From positions 762,984 to 826,983 of the forward strand of contig NZ_BBXE01000013.1 in the NCBI RefSeq assembly GCF_001570565.1: a stretch of DNA of 64,000 bases, written 5' to 3'. Shown here piece by piece: positions 22,778 through 32,500 of the stretch (positions within the stretch are counted from its first letter, which is position 1; each line of letters begins with the position of its first letter). Both the position numbers and the translations under genes were made by a program. Below the pieces are notes generated by a model that made no database searches, was not told where the DNA came from, and saw nothing but the letters and a program-made list of their open reading frames with translations. This DNA is from Herbidospora yilanensis. GTDB lineage: Bacteria; Actinomycetota; Actinomycetes; Streptosporangiales; Streptosporangiaceae.

Positions 22778-24745
22778 TCACGTTTGAGGGGCTGCGGTGG
22801 ATAATTCTCTACCTCGGGCGGAAATTTCTAATGCGCGGTCGAGTCCCATCCTCCGGCCGCGCGCCAGCGCCGTCTGGTAGGCCTCCTCGCCCAGTTCGAG
22901 CACCGCTCTCCTGGCGCATTCGTCGTGGGCGGCGGTGAAGTGGCGGGAGCCGTACAGAGGAGAGCCGACCGACTCCCAGACGACCGCCGCCGCGCCCTGC
23001 AGCAGCGCGCCGCCGGCGGCGTCGCCGGTGCCGACGAGCACCAGCGCGAGCAGCTCGACGTCGAGCACCGTGCCGATCAGGTCGTTGAAGATCCTGCTGT
23101 ACGCCAGCGACTCGCGCGCCAGCCGCTCGGCCCCGGCGTGGTCGCCCGCCCCCCACGCGAGATAGGCCTCGAGGTAACAGACGTAGCCGAGCACCCACCT
23201 CTCGCCGTGGTCTTCGCACAACCGCCGGACGTCGCGGCAGATCACCCGGGCCGGTTCGAGCCGGCCGGTGAACGCCTGGGCCATGGCCAGCTCGATCTTG
23301 CCCATCAGCACGTGGGTGTCGAGCAGCCCCATGTCCTCGTATTCGGCCAGGGCGTGGAGCAGCAGCGGGATCGCCCGGTCGAGCTCGTCGGCCAGCATCG
23401 CCAGCGCGCCCAGCCGCTGCACCGCGCGGGCCCGCGACCGGTCGTCGCCGCGCTCGCGGCACTCGGCCAGCAGCGCCGTGGCCCTGGCGGCGTCGCCCAT
23501 CATGATCGCGACATAACCCGCCACCCACAGGGCCTTGGCCCGCTCGGGCGTGGGCGAGAGATCGGAGTCGAGGACCTGCTCCAGCCAGTGGCGGCCCTCG
23601 CCGAGGTGGCCGCAGCAGACCCAGTAGAACCACAGGGTGGCGGCCAGGTCGAGGCCGTCGCGCTCCTCACCGGGAGTGGAGACGCAGAACTCCAGGGCGG
23701 CCCGGAAGTTGCCGTGTTCGGCGTGGGTGCGGTCGTAGATCTTCTGCTGGCCGGGGCCGAACCACTGCGACTCGCCGCGCCGGGCCAGCCGCAGGTAGTG
23801 GTTCTTGTGCTTGCGCCGCAGCCGGTCGGTCTCCTCGGGGCCGAGCCGGTCGAGCCACTCCTCGCCGTAGTCGCGCACGGTGTCGAGCAGCCGGTACTGC
23901 CCTCCCGCGCGGACCACGATGGACCGGTCGACCAGACCACTGATCAACCCGAGCAGCGCGTGGGCGGGGAGGGCGCGGTCGGCGCACACCTCCTCGGCGG
24001 CGGCCAGCCCGAACGACCCGGCGAACACCGACAGGCGCGCCCACAACAGGCGTTCGGCCGGGGAGCACAACTCGTGGCTCAGCCCGATCGCGGCCCGCAG
24101 CCCGTCGAGCAGCCGGAACCGGTCGTCGAGCCGGCGCACCAGTTCCTCGACCGGGAACTCGGCGAGCCGCACGGCGGCCAGCTCGATCGCCAGCGGGATC
24201 CCGTCGAGCCGGTCGCAGAGCCCGGCGTCGTCGGCGACCACCCGCCCGGCCCGGTCGGACAGCAGTTCCAGCGCCTCCGTACGGTTCATCGGCGCCACCG
24301 CGAACAGATGTTCTCCGGCCACGTCGAGCGGCTGCCTGCTGGTGACCAGCACCCGCAACCCAGGAGCGCCGCGCAGCAGCAGCTCGGTCAGCTTGGCGCA
24401 CGCGTCGACGAGCCGGTCGGCGCCGTCGAGCACCAGCAGCACCCGCCGGTCGGCCAGATGGGCGGTCAGCACCTCGTCGGCCGGTCGGGCGGTGCGGTCG
24501 GTCAGCCGCATCGCGTCGGCGACGGCGTGACCGAGCAGGTCGGGCTCGCCCACTTTGGCCAGGTCGGCGACGAACACGCCGTCGGGGAAACCGGCCTGCG
24601 CCACGGCCGCGACCCGGCCCGCCAGCCGGGACTTGCCGACGCCGCCCACACCGGTGAGCGTCACCAGGCGGGAGACCTCGAGCAGGCGCGCGATCTCGGT
24701 GATCTCCGGCTCCCGGCCGATGAAACTGGTCACCTCGGCACGCAT
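22778..24745 (-). CDS. STAND/NB-ARC ATPase with TPR-like repeats (paralogue), operon head
   Basis: 655 aa, clearly homologous to the next gene: SFIGREPEITEIARLL, P-loop GVGGVGKS (32-39), Walker B LLVLD (103-107), LRVLVTSRQPL, DGIPLAIELAAVRLAEF, SHELCSPAERLLWARLSVF. The C-terminal half is helical repeats ending AYQTALARGRRMGLDRALE. No DNA-binding domain is found at either end. ATG 24745 has no ribosome site but a TACCAT box 6 nt upstream, suggesting a leaderless message. A long upstream in-frame extension (to about 25639) is antisense to the methyltransferase and is rejected. Confidence 0.82.
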   Translation of the reverse strand: MRAEVTSFIGREPEITEIARLLEVSRLVTLTGVGGVGKSRLAGRVAAVAQAGFPDGVFVADLAKVGEPDLLGHAVADAMRLTDRTARPADEVLTAHLADRRVLLVLDGADRLVDACAKLTELLLRGAPGLRVLVTSRQPLDVAGEHLFAVAPMNRTEALELLSDRAGRVVADDAGLCDRLDGIPLAIELAAVRLAEFPVEELVRRLDDRFRLLDGLRAAIGLSHELCSPAERLLWARLSVFAGSFGLAAAEEVCADRALPAHALLGLISGLVDRSIVVRAGGQYRLLDTVRDYGEEWLDRLGPEETDRLRRKHKNHYLRLARRGESQWFGPGQQKIYDRTHAEHGNFRAALEFCVSTPGEERDGLDLAATLWFYWVCCGHLGEGRHWLEQVLDSDLSPTPERAKALWVAGYVAIMMGDAARATALLAECRERGDDRSRARAVQRLGALAMLADELDRAIPLLLHALAEYEDMGLLDTHVLMGKIELAMAQAFTGRLEPARVICRDVRRLCEDHGERWVLGYVCYLEAYLAWGAGDHAGAERLARESLAYSRIFNDLIGTVLDVELLALVLVGTGDAAGGALLQGAAAVVWESVGSPLYGSRHFTAAHDECARRAVLELGEEAYQTALARGRRMGLDRALEISARGRELSTAAPQT

Positions 24746-24751
24746 TAACGA

Positions 24752-24816
24752 ATGGTAACTCTCTAGTGGGAGATGCCGCAGAAGAGAATCGGCGTCATTC
24801 TCCTGGGCACTAGACT
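24752..24816. promoter_or_regulatory. Divergent promoter region, STAND operon / methyltransferase
   Basis: In the 102-nt gap, the minus strand has TACCAT (24757-24752) ending 6 nt before the STAND ATG. The plus strand has TAGACT (24811-24816) about 30 nt before the methyltransferase ATG. Neither has a good -35, so expression may need an activator or alternative sigma factor. Confidence 0.4.
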
Positions 24817-24847
24817 CGCTCGGACCGCCACCGACGAATGAGGAGCC

Positions 24848-25576
24848 ATGTCTGGGTACGACCGTGTAGTCCAGCCCGCGGCCGGAGACGAAGCCCTGGA
24901 GAACCATCTGGGCGGCGACGAGGCGCGCAACTACCGGCAATACGAGTTCGACATGGTTGCCCCGCACGTCGGCCGGTCGATGCTGGAGATCGGCTCCGGT
25001 CTCGGCCACTTCGCCGAGCAGTTCCTGCCCCGCCTCGACCGTCTGGTGACGAGCGACTTCGACCCCTACTGCGTCGAGCAACTGGAGAAGCGGTTCGCCG
25101 ACAACCCCGACGTGGGCGTGCTGCAGTTCGGGCTGCCGACCGACATCCCGCTTGAGGACAAGGTCGACACGGTCGTGCTGATGAACGTGCTGGAGCACAT
25201 CGAGGAGGACGTCGAGGCGCTGCGTTCGCTGGCCCGCGTCACCCAGCCCGGCGGCAAGATCATCATCTGGGTGCCCGGCTACATGCAGCTCTACGGCGAC
25301 TTCGACAAGAAGGTCGGCCACGTCACCCGCTACACCCCGAAGACGCTCGGCGCGACGGTCCGCGAGGCCGGGCTGGGCATCCACACGCTGAAGCCGATCA
25401 ACTTCCTGGGCGGCATCGCCTGGTGGGCGGCCGTGCGCCGGGGCGGCGTCGGCTACCCCGACCCTCGGCTGGTCAAGATCTACGACCGGACGGTCGTGCC
25501 GGCCACGCGGTTCATCGAGCGGTTCGTCACCCCGCCGTTCGGCCAGACCGTCTTCTGCGTCGCGACGGTGAAATAA
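24848..25576 (+). CDS. Class I SAM-dependent methyltransferase
   Basis: 242 aa. SAM-binding motif I SMLEIGSGLGHFAEQF (about 44-59), the acidic end of strand 2 TSDFDPYCVEQL, motif III TVVLMNVLEHIEEDVEALRSL, and RVTQPGGKIIIWVPG. This is the UbiE/BioC-like small-molecule type. The region after about 155 (MQLYGDFDKKVGHVTRYTPKTL) is typical of proteins that methylate sugars or lipids, but the substrate is not known. ATG preceded closely by GAGGAG. Confidence 0.88.
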   Translation: MSGYDRVVQPAAGDEALENHLGGDEARNYRQYEFDMVAPHVGRSMLEIGSGLGHFAEQFLPRLDRLVTSDFDPYCVEQLEKRFADNPDVGVLQFGLPTDIPLEDKVDTVVLMNVLEHIEEDVEALRSLARVTQPGGKIIIWVPGYMQLYGDFDKKVGHVTRYTPKTLGATVREAGLGIHTLKPINFLGGIAWWAAVRRGGVGYPDPRLVKIYDRTVVPATRFIERFVTPPFGQTVFCVATVK

Positions 25577-25586
25577 CTCAGGCTTT

Positions 25587-25634
25587 TCCCACCCTTCTCC
25601 TTCGGGCGCCACAGACGGGGAGGAGAAGGTGTGG
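25587..25634 (+). terminator. Hairpin after the methyltransferase
   Basis: CACCCTTCTCC (25590-25600) pairs imperfectly with GGAGAAGGTGTG (25622-25633) across a 21-nt loop. A second small stem TGGCG/CGCCA follows. No T-run, so the fit is moderate. Confidence 0.45.
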
Positions 25635-25666
25635 CGCATGAGACGCCACGATGTGACCGATATGGG

Positions 25667-25686
25667 GCTTTTAGTGGGAGAAAAGC
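25667..25686. promoter_or_regulatory. Inverted repeat upstream of the two-component genes
   Basis: GCTTTT-N8-AAAAGC, 6 bp perfect arms, 18 nt before the response-regulator ATG. It could be an operator (for example for autoregulation) or a short hairpin in the leader. Confidence 0.4.
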
Positions 25687-25704
25687 ACCATACTTGAGCT
25701 CGCC

Positions 25705-26391
25705 ATGAGTGAGACCAGGATCCTCGTCGTCGAAGACGACCCGAACATCCGCGACATCATCGAGGTGGCCCTCCGCTTTCACGGGTTCACCGTCAGAGCG
25801 GTGGCCAACGGGCGCGACGCGCTGCGCGAGTTCGCCGACCGCAGGCCCGACCTCATCGTGCTCGACGTGATGCTCCCCGACATCGACGGGTTCGAGATCT
25901 GCCGCCGGGTCAGGGCCGAGGGCGCGACCACGCCGGTCATCTTCCTGACCGCGCGCGACACCGTCTCCGACACCGTGCGCGGGCTCACCATGGGAGGCGA
26001 CGACTACGTCACCAAACCCTTCTCGGTGGAGGCGCTGGTCGCCCGGGTGCGGGCGGTGCTGCGCCGGACGACCGTGCCCGACGTCGCGGAGCGCCCCAGC
26101 CGTGACGTGCTGCGGGTCGCCGATCTCGAACTCGACGAGGCCCGGTGGGAGGTGCGCCGCGGCGGGGTCAGGGTGGAGTTGTCGCCGACCGAGTTCCGGC
26201 TGCTCGCCTTCCTGATGGAACATCCCGGGCTGGTGCTGACCAAACGGCAACTGCTCGACCAGGTCTGGGGGTACGGCGGTTCGTCGCAGGTGCTGGAGAC
26301 GTACATCTCCTATCTGCGGCGGAAGCTGGACCCGCTCGGGCCACCTCTGATCCACACGCAACGTGGCGTGGGATACGCTCTGCGGCCCTGA
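25705..26391 (+). CDS. OmpR/PhoB-family response regulator
   Basis: 228 aa. Receiver domain with acidic pair Asp11/Asp12 (VVEDDPNI), phospho-acceptor Asp54 (LIVLDVMLPDIDG), conserved Thr/Ser (FLTARD) and Lys (DYVTKPFS). The C-terminal winged helix (about 130-228) contains LSPTEFRLLAFLMEHPGLVLTKRQLL and YISYLRRKLD. 18 nt before the kinase gene, so one operon. The signal is unknown. Confidence 0.95.
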   Translation: MSETRILVVEDDPNIRDIIEVALRFHGFTVRAVANGRDALREFADRRPDLIVLDVMLPDIDGFEICRRVRAEGATTPVIFLTARDTVSDTVRGLTMGGDDYVTKPFSVEALVARVRAVLRRTTVPDVAERPSRDVLRVADLELDEARWEVRRGGVRVELSPTEFRLLAFLMEHPGLVLTKRQLLDQVWGYGGSSQVLETYISYLRRKLDPLGPPLIHTQRGVGYALRP

Positions 26392-26409
26392 CGATCGGGG
26401 CCAGACGAA

Positions 26410-27804
26410 ATGGCGTTGACGATGTCGCTCCGCTCCCGGCTGCTGGCCGGGCTGCTCGTGGTGAGCACGATCCTGCTGGTCGTGTTGTCGGTCACGAGCG
26501 CGGTGGTGCTGGAACAGCACCTCACCAGCCGGCTGGAGAGCCAGTTGCTGGCCGCCACGGCGACCGCCACCCGGCGGGTCGACGCCGTGGAGTCGGTCAC
26601 GCAGGCGCTCGCCGGCTCGCCGTTCGCGGTCGCGCAGGTCAACCTCAAAAGCGGGCGGCCCGTGCTGATCAACGGCGACGTCCCGCAGTCGTCGAAGGTG
26701 CCGGGCATGCTCGCCGACCTGGGCGCCGACCGGCTCGGCGGGCACGCCGCGGCCGGCCGCACCTTCCAACTGGGCGACGACCTGCTCGCGAGCGCGGCCA
26801 AGGACCGTACCGGAACCAGCATCGCGGTCGTGGCGGTGCCGTTCGACGTCGTCGGCGACCCGGTCCGCCACCTGCTGCTGGCCGAGCTCGTCACCGGCGG
26901 GCTGCTGATCGCGCTGCTGGCGCTGGGCGGGCGGCTGCTGATCGTGTCGGGCCTGTCGCCGCTCGACCGGATGTCGCGCACGGCCCTGCGGATCGCGCAG
27001 GGCGGCGACCTGTCGGCCCGGATGCCCGAGGGCGCCACCGAGGTCGGCCGGCTCGGCAGCGCCATCAACCTGATGCTCGACCGCATCTCCGAGGCGTTCC
27101 GCGACCGCTGGACCTCCGAGGAGCGGGTCCGCCGCTTCGCCGCGGACGCCTCCCACGAGTTGCGCACCCCGCTGTCGACGGTACGCGGCTACGCCGAGCT
27201 CTACCGGGCCGGCGCGATCCCGCCCGAGGAGCTCCCCAAGATCATGGGCCGCATCGAGGACGAGGCCACCCGCATGGGCAACCTGGTCACCGAGATGCTG
27301 GAGCTGGCCCGCCTCGACAAGGGCGCGGCCCTCAGCCTGGCCGCCACCGACCTGGCCGAGGTGGTCAGGGAGGCCGCCGCCGACGCGGGCGCGCTGAACC
27401 CCGGCGCCCCTCTCGTCGTCGACGCCCCCGACTCGCTGGTCGCGGTGGTCGACGAGGCCAGGATCCGGCAGATCATGGTGAACCTGCTGGCCAACGTACG
27501 CGCCCACACCCCCGAAGGCACCGCCGCGCTGATCCACCTGGCGCAGGACGAGGCCCGGGTGCTCCTGGAGATCACCGACCAGGGCCCGGGGATGCCCGCC
27601 GAGCAGGTCGCCCGCGCGTTCGACCGGTTCACCCGGGGCTCGTCGGAACGCGCCACCGGCGGCGCGGGGCTCGGGCTGGCCATCGTGAAGGCCATCACCG
27701 ACGCGCACGGCGGGCGCTGCTGGATCACCTCGGCCCCCGGGAACGGCACGACCGTGCACGTGGCGTTGCCCACCGCGCGCACGGCCGTCATGAGCGAGGT
27801 CTAA
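26410..27804 (+). CDS. Sensor histidine kinase
   Basis: 464 aa. TM1 about 10-34, extracytoplasmic sensor about 35-154 (no known fold recognised), TM2 about 155-180, HAMP (GLSPLDRMSRTALRIAQGGD), H-box with His249 in ASHELRTPLSTVRGYAEL, then N, G1 and G2 boxes (IMVNLLANVRAHTP, ITDQGPGMP, GAGLGLAIVKAI). It pairs with the regulator just upstream. Its 3' end overlaps the convergent DUF916-like gene by 4 nt. Confidence 0.95.
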   Translation: MALTMSLRSRLLAGLLVVSTILLVVLSVTSAVVLEQHLTSRLESQLLAATATATRRVDAVESVTQALAGSPFAVAQVNLKSGRPVLINGDVPQSSKVPGMLADLGADRLGGHAAAGRTFQLGDDLLASAAKDRTGTSIAVVAVPFDVVGDPVRHLLLAELVTGGLLIALLALGGRLLIVSGLSPLDRMSRTALRIAQGGDLSARMPEGATEVGRLGSAINLMLDRISEAFRDRWTSEERVRRFAADASHELRTPLSTVRGYAELYRAGAIPPEELPKIMGRIEDEATRMGNLVTEMLELARLDKGAALSLAATDLAEVVREAAADAGALNPGAPLVVDAPDSLVAVVDEARIRQIMVNLLANVRAHTPEGTAALIHLAQDEARVLLEITDQGPGMPAEQVARAFDRFTRGSSERATGGAGLGLAIVKAITDAHGGRCWITSAPGNGTTVHVALPTARTAVMSEV

Positions 27805-28784
27805 CCGCGGGCTTCGGCGCGGCCCTCGTCGCGGGCGCGGGCCAGCAGGTTCTCCAGATGCCTGCGACGGCGGCGGGTGATCGCCCGGTAGGCGAAGAAG
27901 AGGGCCACGACCAGCACGACCAGGGCCAGTTGCGGCCAGGGGACGGTCCAGAGGGTCACGTCGGCGCTCATGGGGCTGCCGCCCTCGACCGAGGGGGTCA
28001 CGGTGACGTTCGCGGACATGGGGCCCAGGGCCCAGACGCCGCCGATCCTGGTCTCCACGGTCCGGCTGTCGCCGGGGAAGATCTCCGCCACGTCGGCCCG
28101 GCCGTCGCGTTGGGCCAGCCCGGTCAGGTCGCTGACCGCCACCGCGCCCGCGCCGCCCGCCGCGACGTTGCCCTTGTTGGTGGCCGTGTACTTCACCGTG
28201 ACGACGCCGGAGGAGAAGGGGTTCCACGGCTGCTCGTAGGTGGCCGACAGGCCGGTGACCGCCACTTCGGCCCTGATCGCGCCGGTGGCGCGCATCATGA
28301 CGCGGAAGCCGACCCGGCTCTCCACGGCGACGGTGCCGCTGGCGCTGGTGACGGTGGCGGCGATGCCGGCCGGGTGGTCGCCGGGGGCGGCGTCCTCCGG
28401 CACGGTGATGGTGAACGGCACGACCGTGGTCGCGTTGGCCCCGACCCTGATCTCCTTCTGGACGTCGATCCAGGTGCCGCCGTCCTTGGAGGTCTGGTCG
28501 GACTGGAGCATGTTGAAGCGGCCCTTGTCGGTCAGGTAGCCGTCGGCCGCTTTGAGGGCGAAGACCGCCTCGCCGTCGCTGAAGTTCCGCACCGCCAGGT
28601 GCTCGGTCACGGTCTGGCCGGGGTCGAGGGAGAGCTCGATCCAGCGGCGCCCGTCGGGACCCGCCGCGCTCGCGGGCTGGACCGACCAGGTCAGGGTGTC
28701 CTTTGCCGGTTCGGCCAGCGCGGCCGTCGACGTCAGGGGCACGGTGAGAAGCACCGCCGCGAGGACGGCGAGAACGCGGATCAT
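27801..28784 (-). CDS. DUF916-like (WxL-partner) membrane protein
   Basis: 327 aa. Signal peptide (MIRVLAVLAAVLLTVPLTSTAALA), two immunoglobulin-like beta domains (WIELSLDPGQTVTEHLAVRNFSD ... VPFTITVPEDAAPGDHPAGIAATV ... GVVTVKYTATNKGNVAAGGAG), one TM helix near 283-303 and a basic tail. In Firmicutes, DUF916/DUF3324 proteins are encoded with WxL surface proteins and hold them at the wall. A WxL-like small secreted protein lies directly upstream, matching that context. The family call is by pattern. Confidence 0.72.
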   Translation of the reverse strand: MIRVLAVLAAVLLTVPLTSTAALAEPAKDTLTWSVQPASAAGPDGRRWIELSLDPGQTVTEHLAVRNFSDGEAVFALKAADGYLTDKGRFNMLQSDQTSKDGGTWIDVQKEIRVGANATTVVPFTITVPEDAAPGDHPAGIAATVTSASGTVAVESRVGFRVMMRATGAIRAEVAVTGLSATYEQPWNPFSSGVVTVKYTATNKGNVAAGGAGAVAVSDLTGLAQRDGRADVAEIFPGDSRTVETRIGGVWALGPMSANVTVTPSVEGGSPMSADVTLWTVPWPQLALVVLVVALFFAYRAITRRRRRHLENLLARARDEGRAEARG

Positions 28785-28809
28785 GGCATGGTCCTCCGGC
28801 GGAAACGGG

Positions 28810-28842
28810 TGATGGGGGCCGCGGTGCCCGCGGCCCCCATCA
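28810..28842. terminator. 15-bp perfect GC hairpin between the WxL-like and DUF916-like genes
   Basis: Arms 28810-28824 and 28828-28842 (TGATGGGGGCCGCGG and its exact complement) with a 3-nt loop. It begins 6 nt past the stop of the upstream gene. No T-tract, so it may be a partial terminator or a 3' stabiliser giving more message for the small secreted protein than for its membrane partner. Confidence 0.6.
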
Positions 28843-28847
28843 GTGGA

Positions 28848-29468
28848 CTACTCGAACAGGGACAGGGTCAGCGTGGAGCTGTAGGAACCGGCGGCCACGT
28901 CGGCCGGGGTCTTCAGGAACAGGTCGGCGTTGACGGTGTAGGAGCCCCCGCTGACCTCGCCGGAGTCGAAGGTCGAGACGAGCAGCTCCTGGTCGACCAG
29001 ACCGACGTTGTTGCCGGGCTGGGTCGGCTCGTCGAGGACGGTCACGACCTCCTCGCCCTCGGCGACCAGGCCGGTCTCGCCGCCGTCGATCAGGTTCGGC
29101 TTCCAGCCCAGGTGACCGGCGCTGATGGGCGCCTGGCCGGCGTCGCCGGTGAAGTCGGAGGCGTTGCCGAGCACGGCCCACGCCGCGCCCTCGGGGATCT
29201 CCTCGCCGGTGCGGGTGTCGGTGACGGTCACGGTCGGGAGGGTGCCGGTGAATTGGCGCTCCTCCAGGGTCGAGCCCTCCTCGGCCAGGGCGACCGAGTT
29301 GGCGGCGATCGACATGGCCAGGACGCCCGGCTCCTCGATCGGGGCGATCTCAACGGTCACCGCGACGTCGGTGCTGTCACCGGGGTCGGCTGCGGCGGCC
29401 CCCGGGAAGGCCACGGCGGTGGTCATGGCGACGGCCGCCGCGAGCAGCCATTTGTGCTTGATTTTCAT
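28848..29468 (-). CDS. Small secreted WxL-like surface protein
   Basis: 206 aa. Signal peptide MKIKHKWLLAAAVAMTTAVAF...AAA, then an all-beta secreted domain: VAVTVEIAPIEEPGVLAMSIA, TGTLPTVTVTDTRTGEEIPEGAAWAVLGNASDFTG, and C-terminal GGSYTVNADLFLK...GSYSSTLTLSLFE. The W-x-(V/L) core strand and the final YxSTLTxSL strand resemble the two halves of WxL domains, which bind peptidoglycan non-covalently. ATG 29468 is chosen because GTGGAG lies 6 nt upstream. Lies 49 nt downstream of the GH43 gene, possibly in the same transcript. Confidence 0.68.
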   Translation of the reverse strand: MKIKHKWLLAAAVAMTTAVAFPGAAAADPGDSTDVAVTVEIAPIEEPGVLAMSIAANSVALAEEGSTLEERQFTGTLPTVTVTDTRTGEEIPEGAAWAVLGNASDFTGDAGQAPISAGHLGWKPNLIDGGETGLVAEGEEVVTVLDEPTQPGNNVGLVDQELLVSTFDSGEVSGGSYTVNADLFLKTPADVAAGSYSSTLTLSLFE

Positions 29469-29517
29469 TTGTTGCTCCACTTTGGGGGGTTTCTGAGATT
29501 ATGCGAGAAATGTGGCT

Positions 29518-32500
29518 TCAGTTACAGGAGAGAGCGGCGTAGTCCTTCGTGTGTTCGGAGGTCGTCTCCCCCTCGGTGGCGGTGACGGTGACCGAGCCGG
29601 CCGCGATCGACGCCACGCGTGTGGTGAACGACTGGTAGGCGTTGGCGCCCGGGGCGACGCCCGCGAACGACTTCGTGCCGAAGGCGGTCTCGACGGTGAG
29701 GTCCACCGCCGCGTCGTGGTCGTTGTGCGCCTGCACCGCGACGTACGCCTTGCCGGCCAGGCAGCGCGGGGTGACCGTGACGGTCACCGGGATCTCGGCG
29801 GGCTCCTCGGGAGCCGGTTCCTGGGCGAAGACCCGCCACTCCGTGACCGCGACCGCGGAGTAGGTGGTGCCGTTGCCGTTGGCCCGGATCGTGGCCCGCA
29901 CGCGGGAGGTGGTGACCGGGGTGAAGGTGACCGGGTTGAACGCGGTCGTGCTGGTGCCGTAGGCCGACGGGTTCGCGACGTCCTTCCAGGCCGACGCGGC
30001 CTCGTCCCAGTACTGGAGGACCCAGCCGTCGGGCTGGGCGACGCCGTCGCCGGTGCCCTGGTTGGAGTCGCGCCAGAACTTCAGCTCCGAGCTGACGATC
30101 CGGACCGGGCGGGACCATTCGTACTGCGTCCACTGGGTGGCCGGGCGGGTGCCCGACCAGGTGCCCCAGAGCTGCGCCTGGCTCGGGTTGGCCGGGTCGG
30201 CGTTGTCGTTGAGGGCGGTGACCGCGTTCCAGCCCGCCGTGTACGAGGCGGTCGGGGTCGCGATGGGCGCGACGTTGCCGTTGAGCGGCGCCGACAGGTC
30301 GGCCGGGATGACGATCGTCTTGGCGGTCTCGATGTTGCCCGCCCTGTCGGTCGCCCGGTAGGACACCGTGTGCTTGTTCGCGTCCGGCGCCGAGATCACG
30401 CCGCCCGCGAGCGGGGTCCACGGGCCGGTGCCGACGGCGTACTCGATGCCCGCCACGCCGGAGGTGGCGTCTGCCGAGAGGACCTTCACCGTCCGGTCGG
30501 CGTTGAGCGTGCCGACGCTGGTCGGCGAGACGGAGTCGATCTTCACGGCCAGGTCGGCGGTGTCGGAGACGTTGCCGGCCCGGTCGGTGGCCTTGGCGGT
30601 GACGGTGTGCTCGCCCTCGCCGGTCACGTTGGCGTCTGCCACACGGGTGTCGTTGGTGACCACCGGAGCCGCGCTGTCGACCTTGGTCTCGATGGTCATC
30701 CGGCCGCCGCTGTCGTCGACGGCGTTGACCCTGACCCGCACCGCGGAGCGGTACCAGCCGTTGCTGCCGGCGCTGCCGCTCGGGGTGAGCGTCAGCGTGG
30801 GCTTGGTCACGTCGCCTTCGCCGCCCTCCAGCGACAGGACGGTGACCTGGGCGGTGACCCGCGAGGCGGCGTAGCCGAGCACGGTCCCCTGGATGGAGAA
30901 CGTGCCGGGCGCGGCGACCTGCTCGGCGGTCAGCGCGTCCCAGAAGACCGGGATCTGCAGGGTCTCGCCGCCGAAGACGACCGGGACGGTGGCGGGCAGG
31001 TCACGCTCGCCCACCTCGACCCTGATCGCCGGCGGGGTGACCGAGTCCGGCTGCGCGGCCAGGATCTTCCACTCCTCCACGGCCACGCCGGAGTAGGTGC
31101 TGCCGTTGGTGGAGGCGTTGAAGGTCGCGCGCACCTGCGTGGTGGTGACGGGGTCGAAGTTGGTGTTCTGGAACCCGCTCGTGCTCGTCGGGTAGCCGCT
31201 CGGGTTGGGCACGTCGGCCCACTGGTTCGTCGCGAGGTTCCAGTACTGGATCTTCCAGCTGGCCGGGGCCGCGACGCCGACGCCGGTGCCCTGCGCCGAG
31301 TCGTTCCAGAAGTCGATCTGCGAACCGGAGATCCGCATCGGCTGGTCCCAGGTGTACTGGGCCCACTGCTGCGGCGGGTTGTTGCCGGTCCAGGTGCCCC
31401 ACATGTCCGGGGGCAGCGGGTTGGGCCGCACGATCTCGTCGTTGAGCGACTTGATCCAGTACTGGGTGGGCACCGGCGTGTTGGAGACCGTGGCCACCGC
31501 CTCCTGCGCGATGTTGGCGCGCGGGGTGAGGTCACGTCCCTTGACCGGGGTCGGCGTGACGAGCTTGATCCTCGGCGGGGTCTGGGTGTCGTCCCACTCG
31601 ACCGGGTCGATGGCGACCGAGCGGCGGAAGTGGTTGCCGCCCACGGCGTCGGCCGTGTGGTAGGCGATGTACCACTTGCCGTCGAACTCCAGGATGCCCG
31701 GGTGGCTGGTCGTCGAGGAGACCGGCCGCAGGATCGTGCCACGGTAGGTCCAGGGCCCCTCGGGGGCCGAGGCCGTCGCGTAGGCGATGCAGGCGTGGTA
31801 GTTCGCCGGGGTGCACGCGGAGGTCGGGCCGGCGTTGTTGCCGGCGTACGCCATGTAGTAGGTGCTGCCGCGCTTGAAGGCCCAGGCGGCCTCGAAGAAG
31901 CCGGTCAGGCCGGTGACGGTCCGGGTCGTGGTGACCGGGGTCTTCATGTCGGAGGCCAATTCCAGCATTCTCAGGTTGCTGAACGAGCCCCACCACAGGA
32001 ACACCCGCTGGCCGTCGATCAGGATCGTCGGGTCGATGTTGTGGATGTTGTTGGGCGTGGGGACCCGCTGGGAGACCAGCGGCCCGCCCGCGTAGTCGGT
32101 CCACGGACCGGTCGGCGAGGTGGACACGGCGACGCCGATGGCGAACTTGTCCGACGCCGTGCTCTCCCGCTCGTTGATCGGGACGTACCAGTAGTAACGG
32201 CCGTCGAGACCGCGGACCACCTGGCCGGCGTAGGCGCGGCCCGAGGTCGCCCAGGAGAAGACCGCCTCCGGCCGCATCAGCGACGGGAAGTGGGTCCACT
32301 CGCCGGCGGCGACGTCGGTGGTCTTGAAGGCCCCCCACTCGTTCATGATGAAGTCGTTGGTGGTGGGCCCGGCCTGGTCGTGGCCGGTGTAGATGTACAG
32401 CTCGTCCTTGCCGCTGGTGTTGCCCTCGGCGCCCGCCGGGACGACCAGGGGGGCCGGGTCGGCGGAGTAGTACGTGCCGTCCTTCAGGATCGGGTTGACG

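Noticed and set aside
24746-25639. N-terminal extension of the first STAND protein by about 300 codons
   Set aside because: It would be antisense to the whole methyltransferase gene, and homology with the paralogue begins right at ATG 24745.
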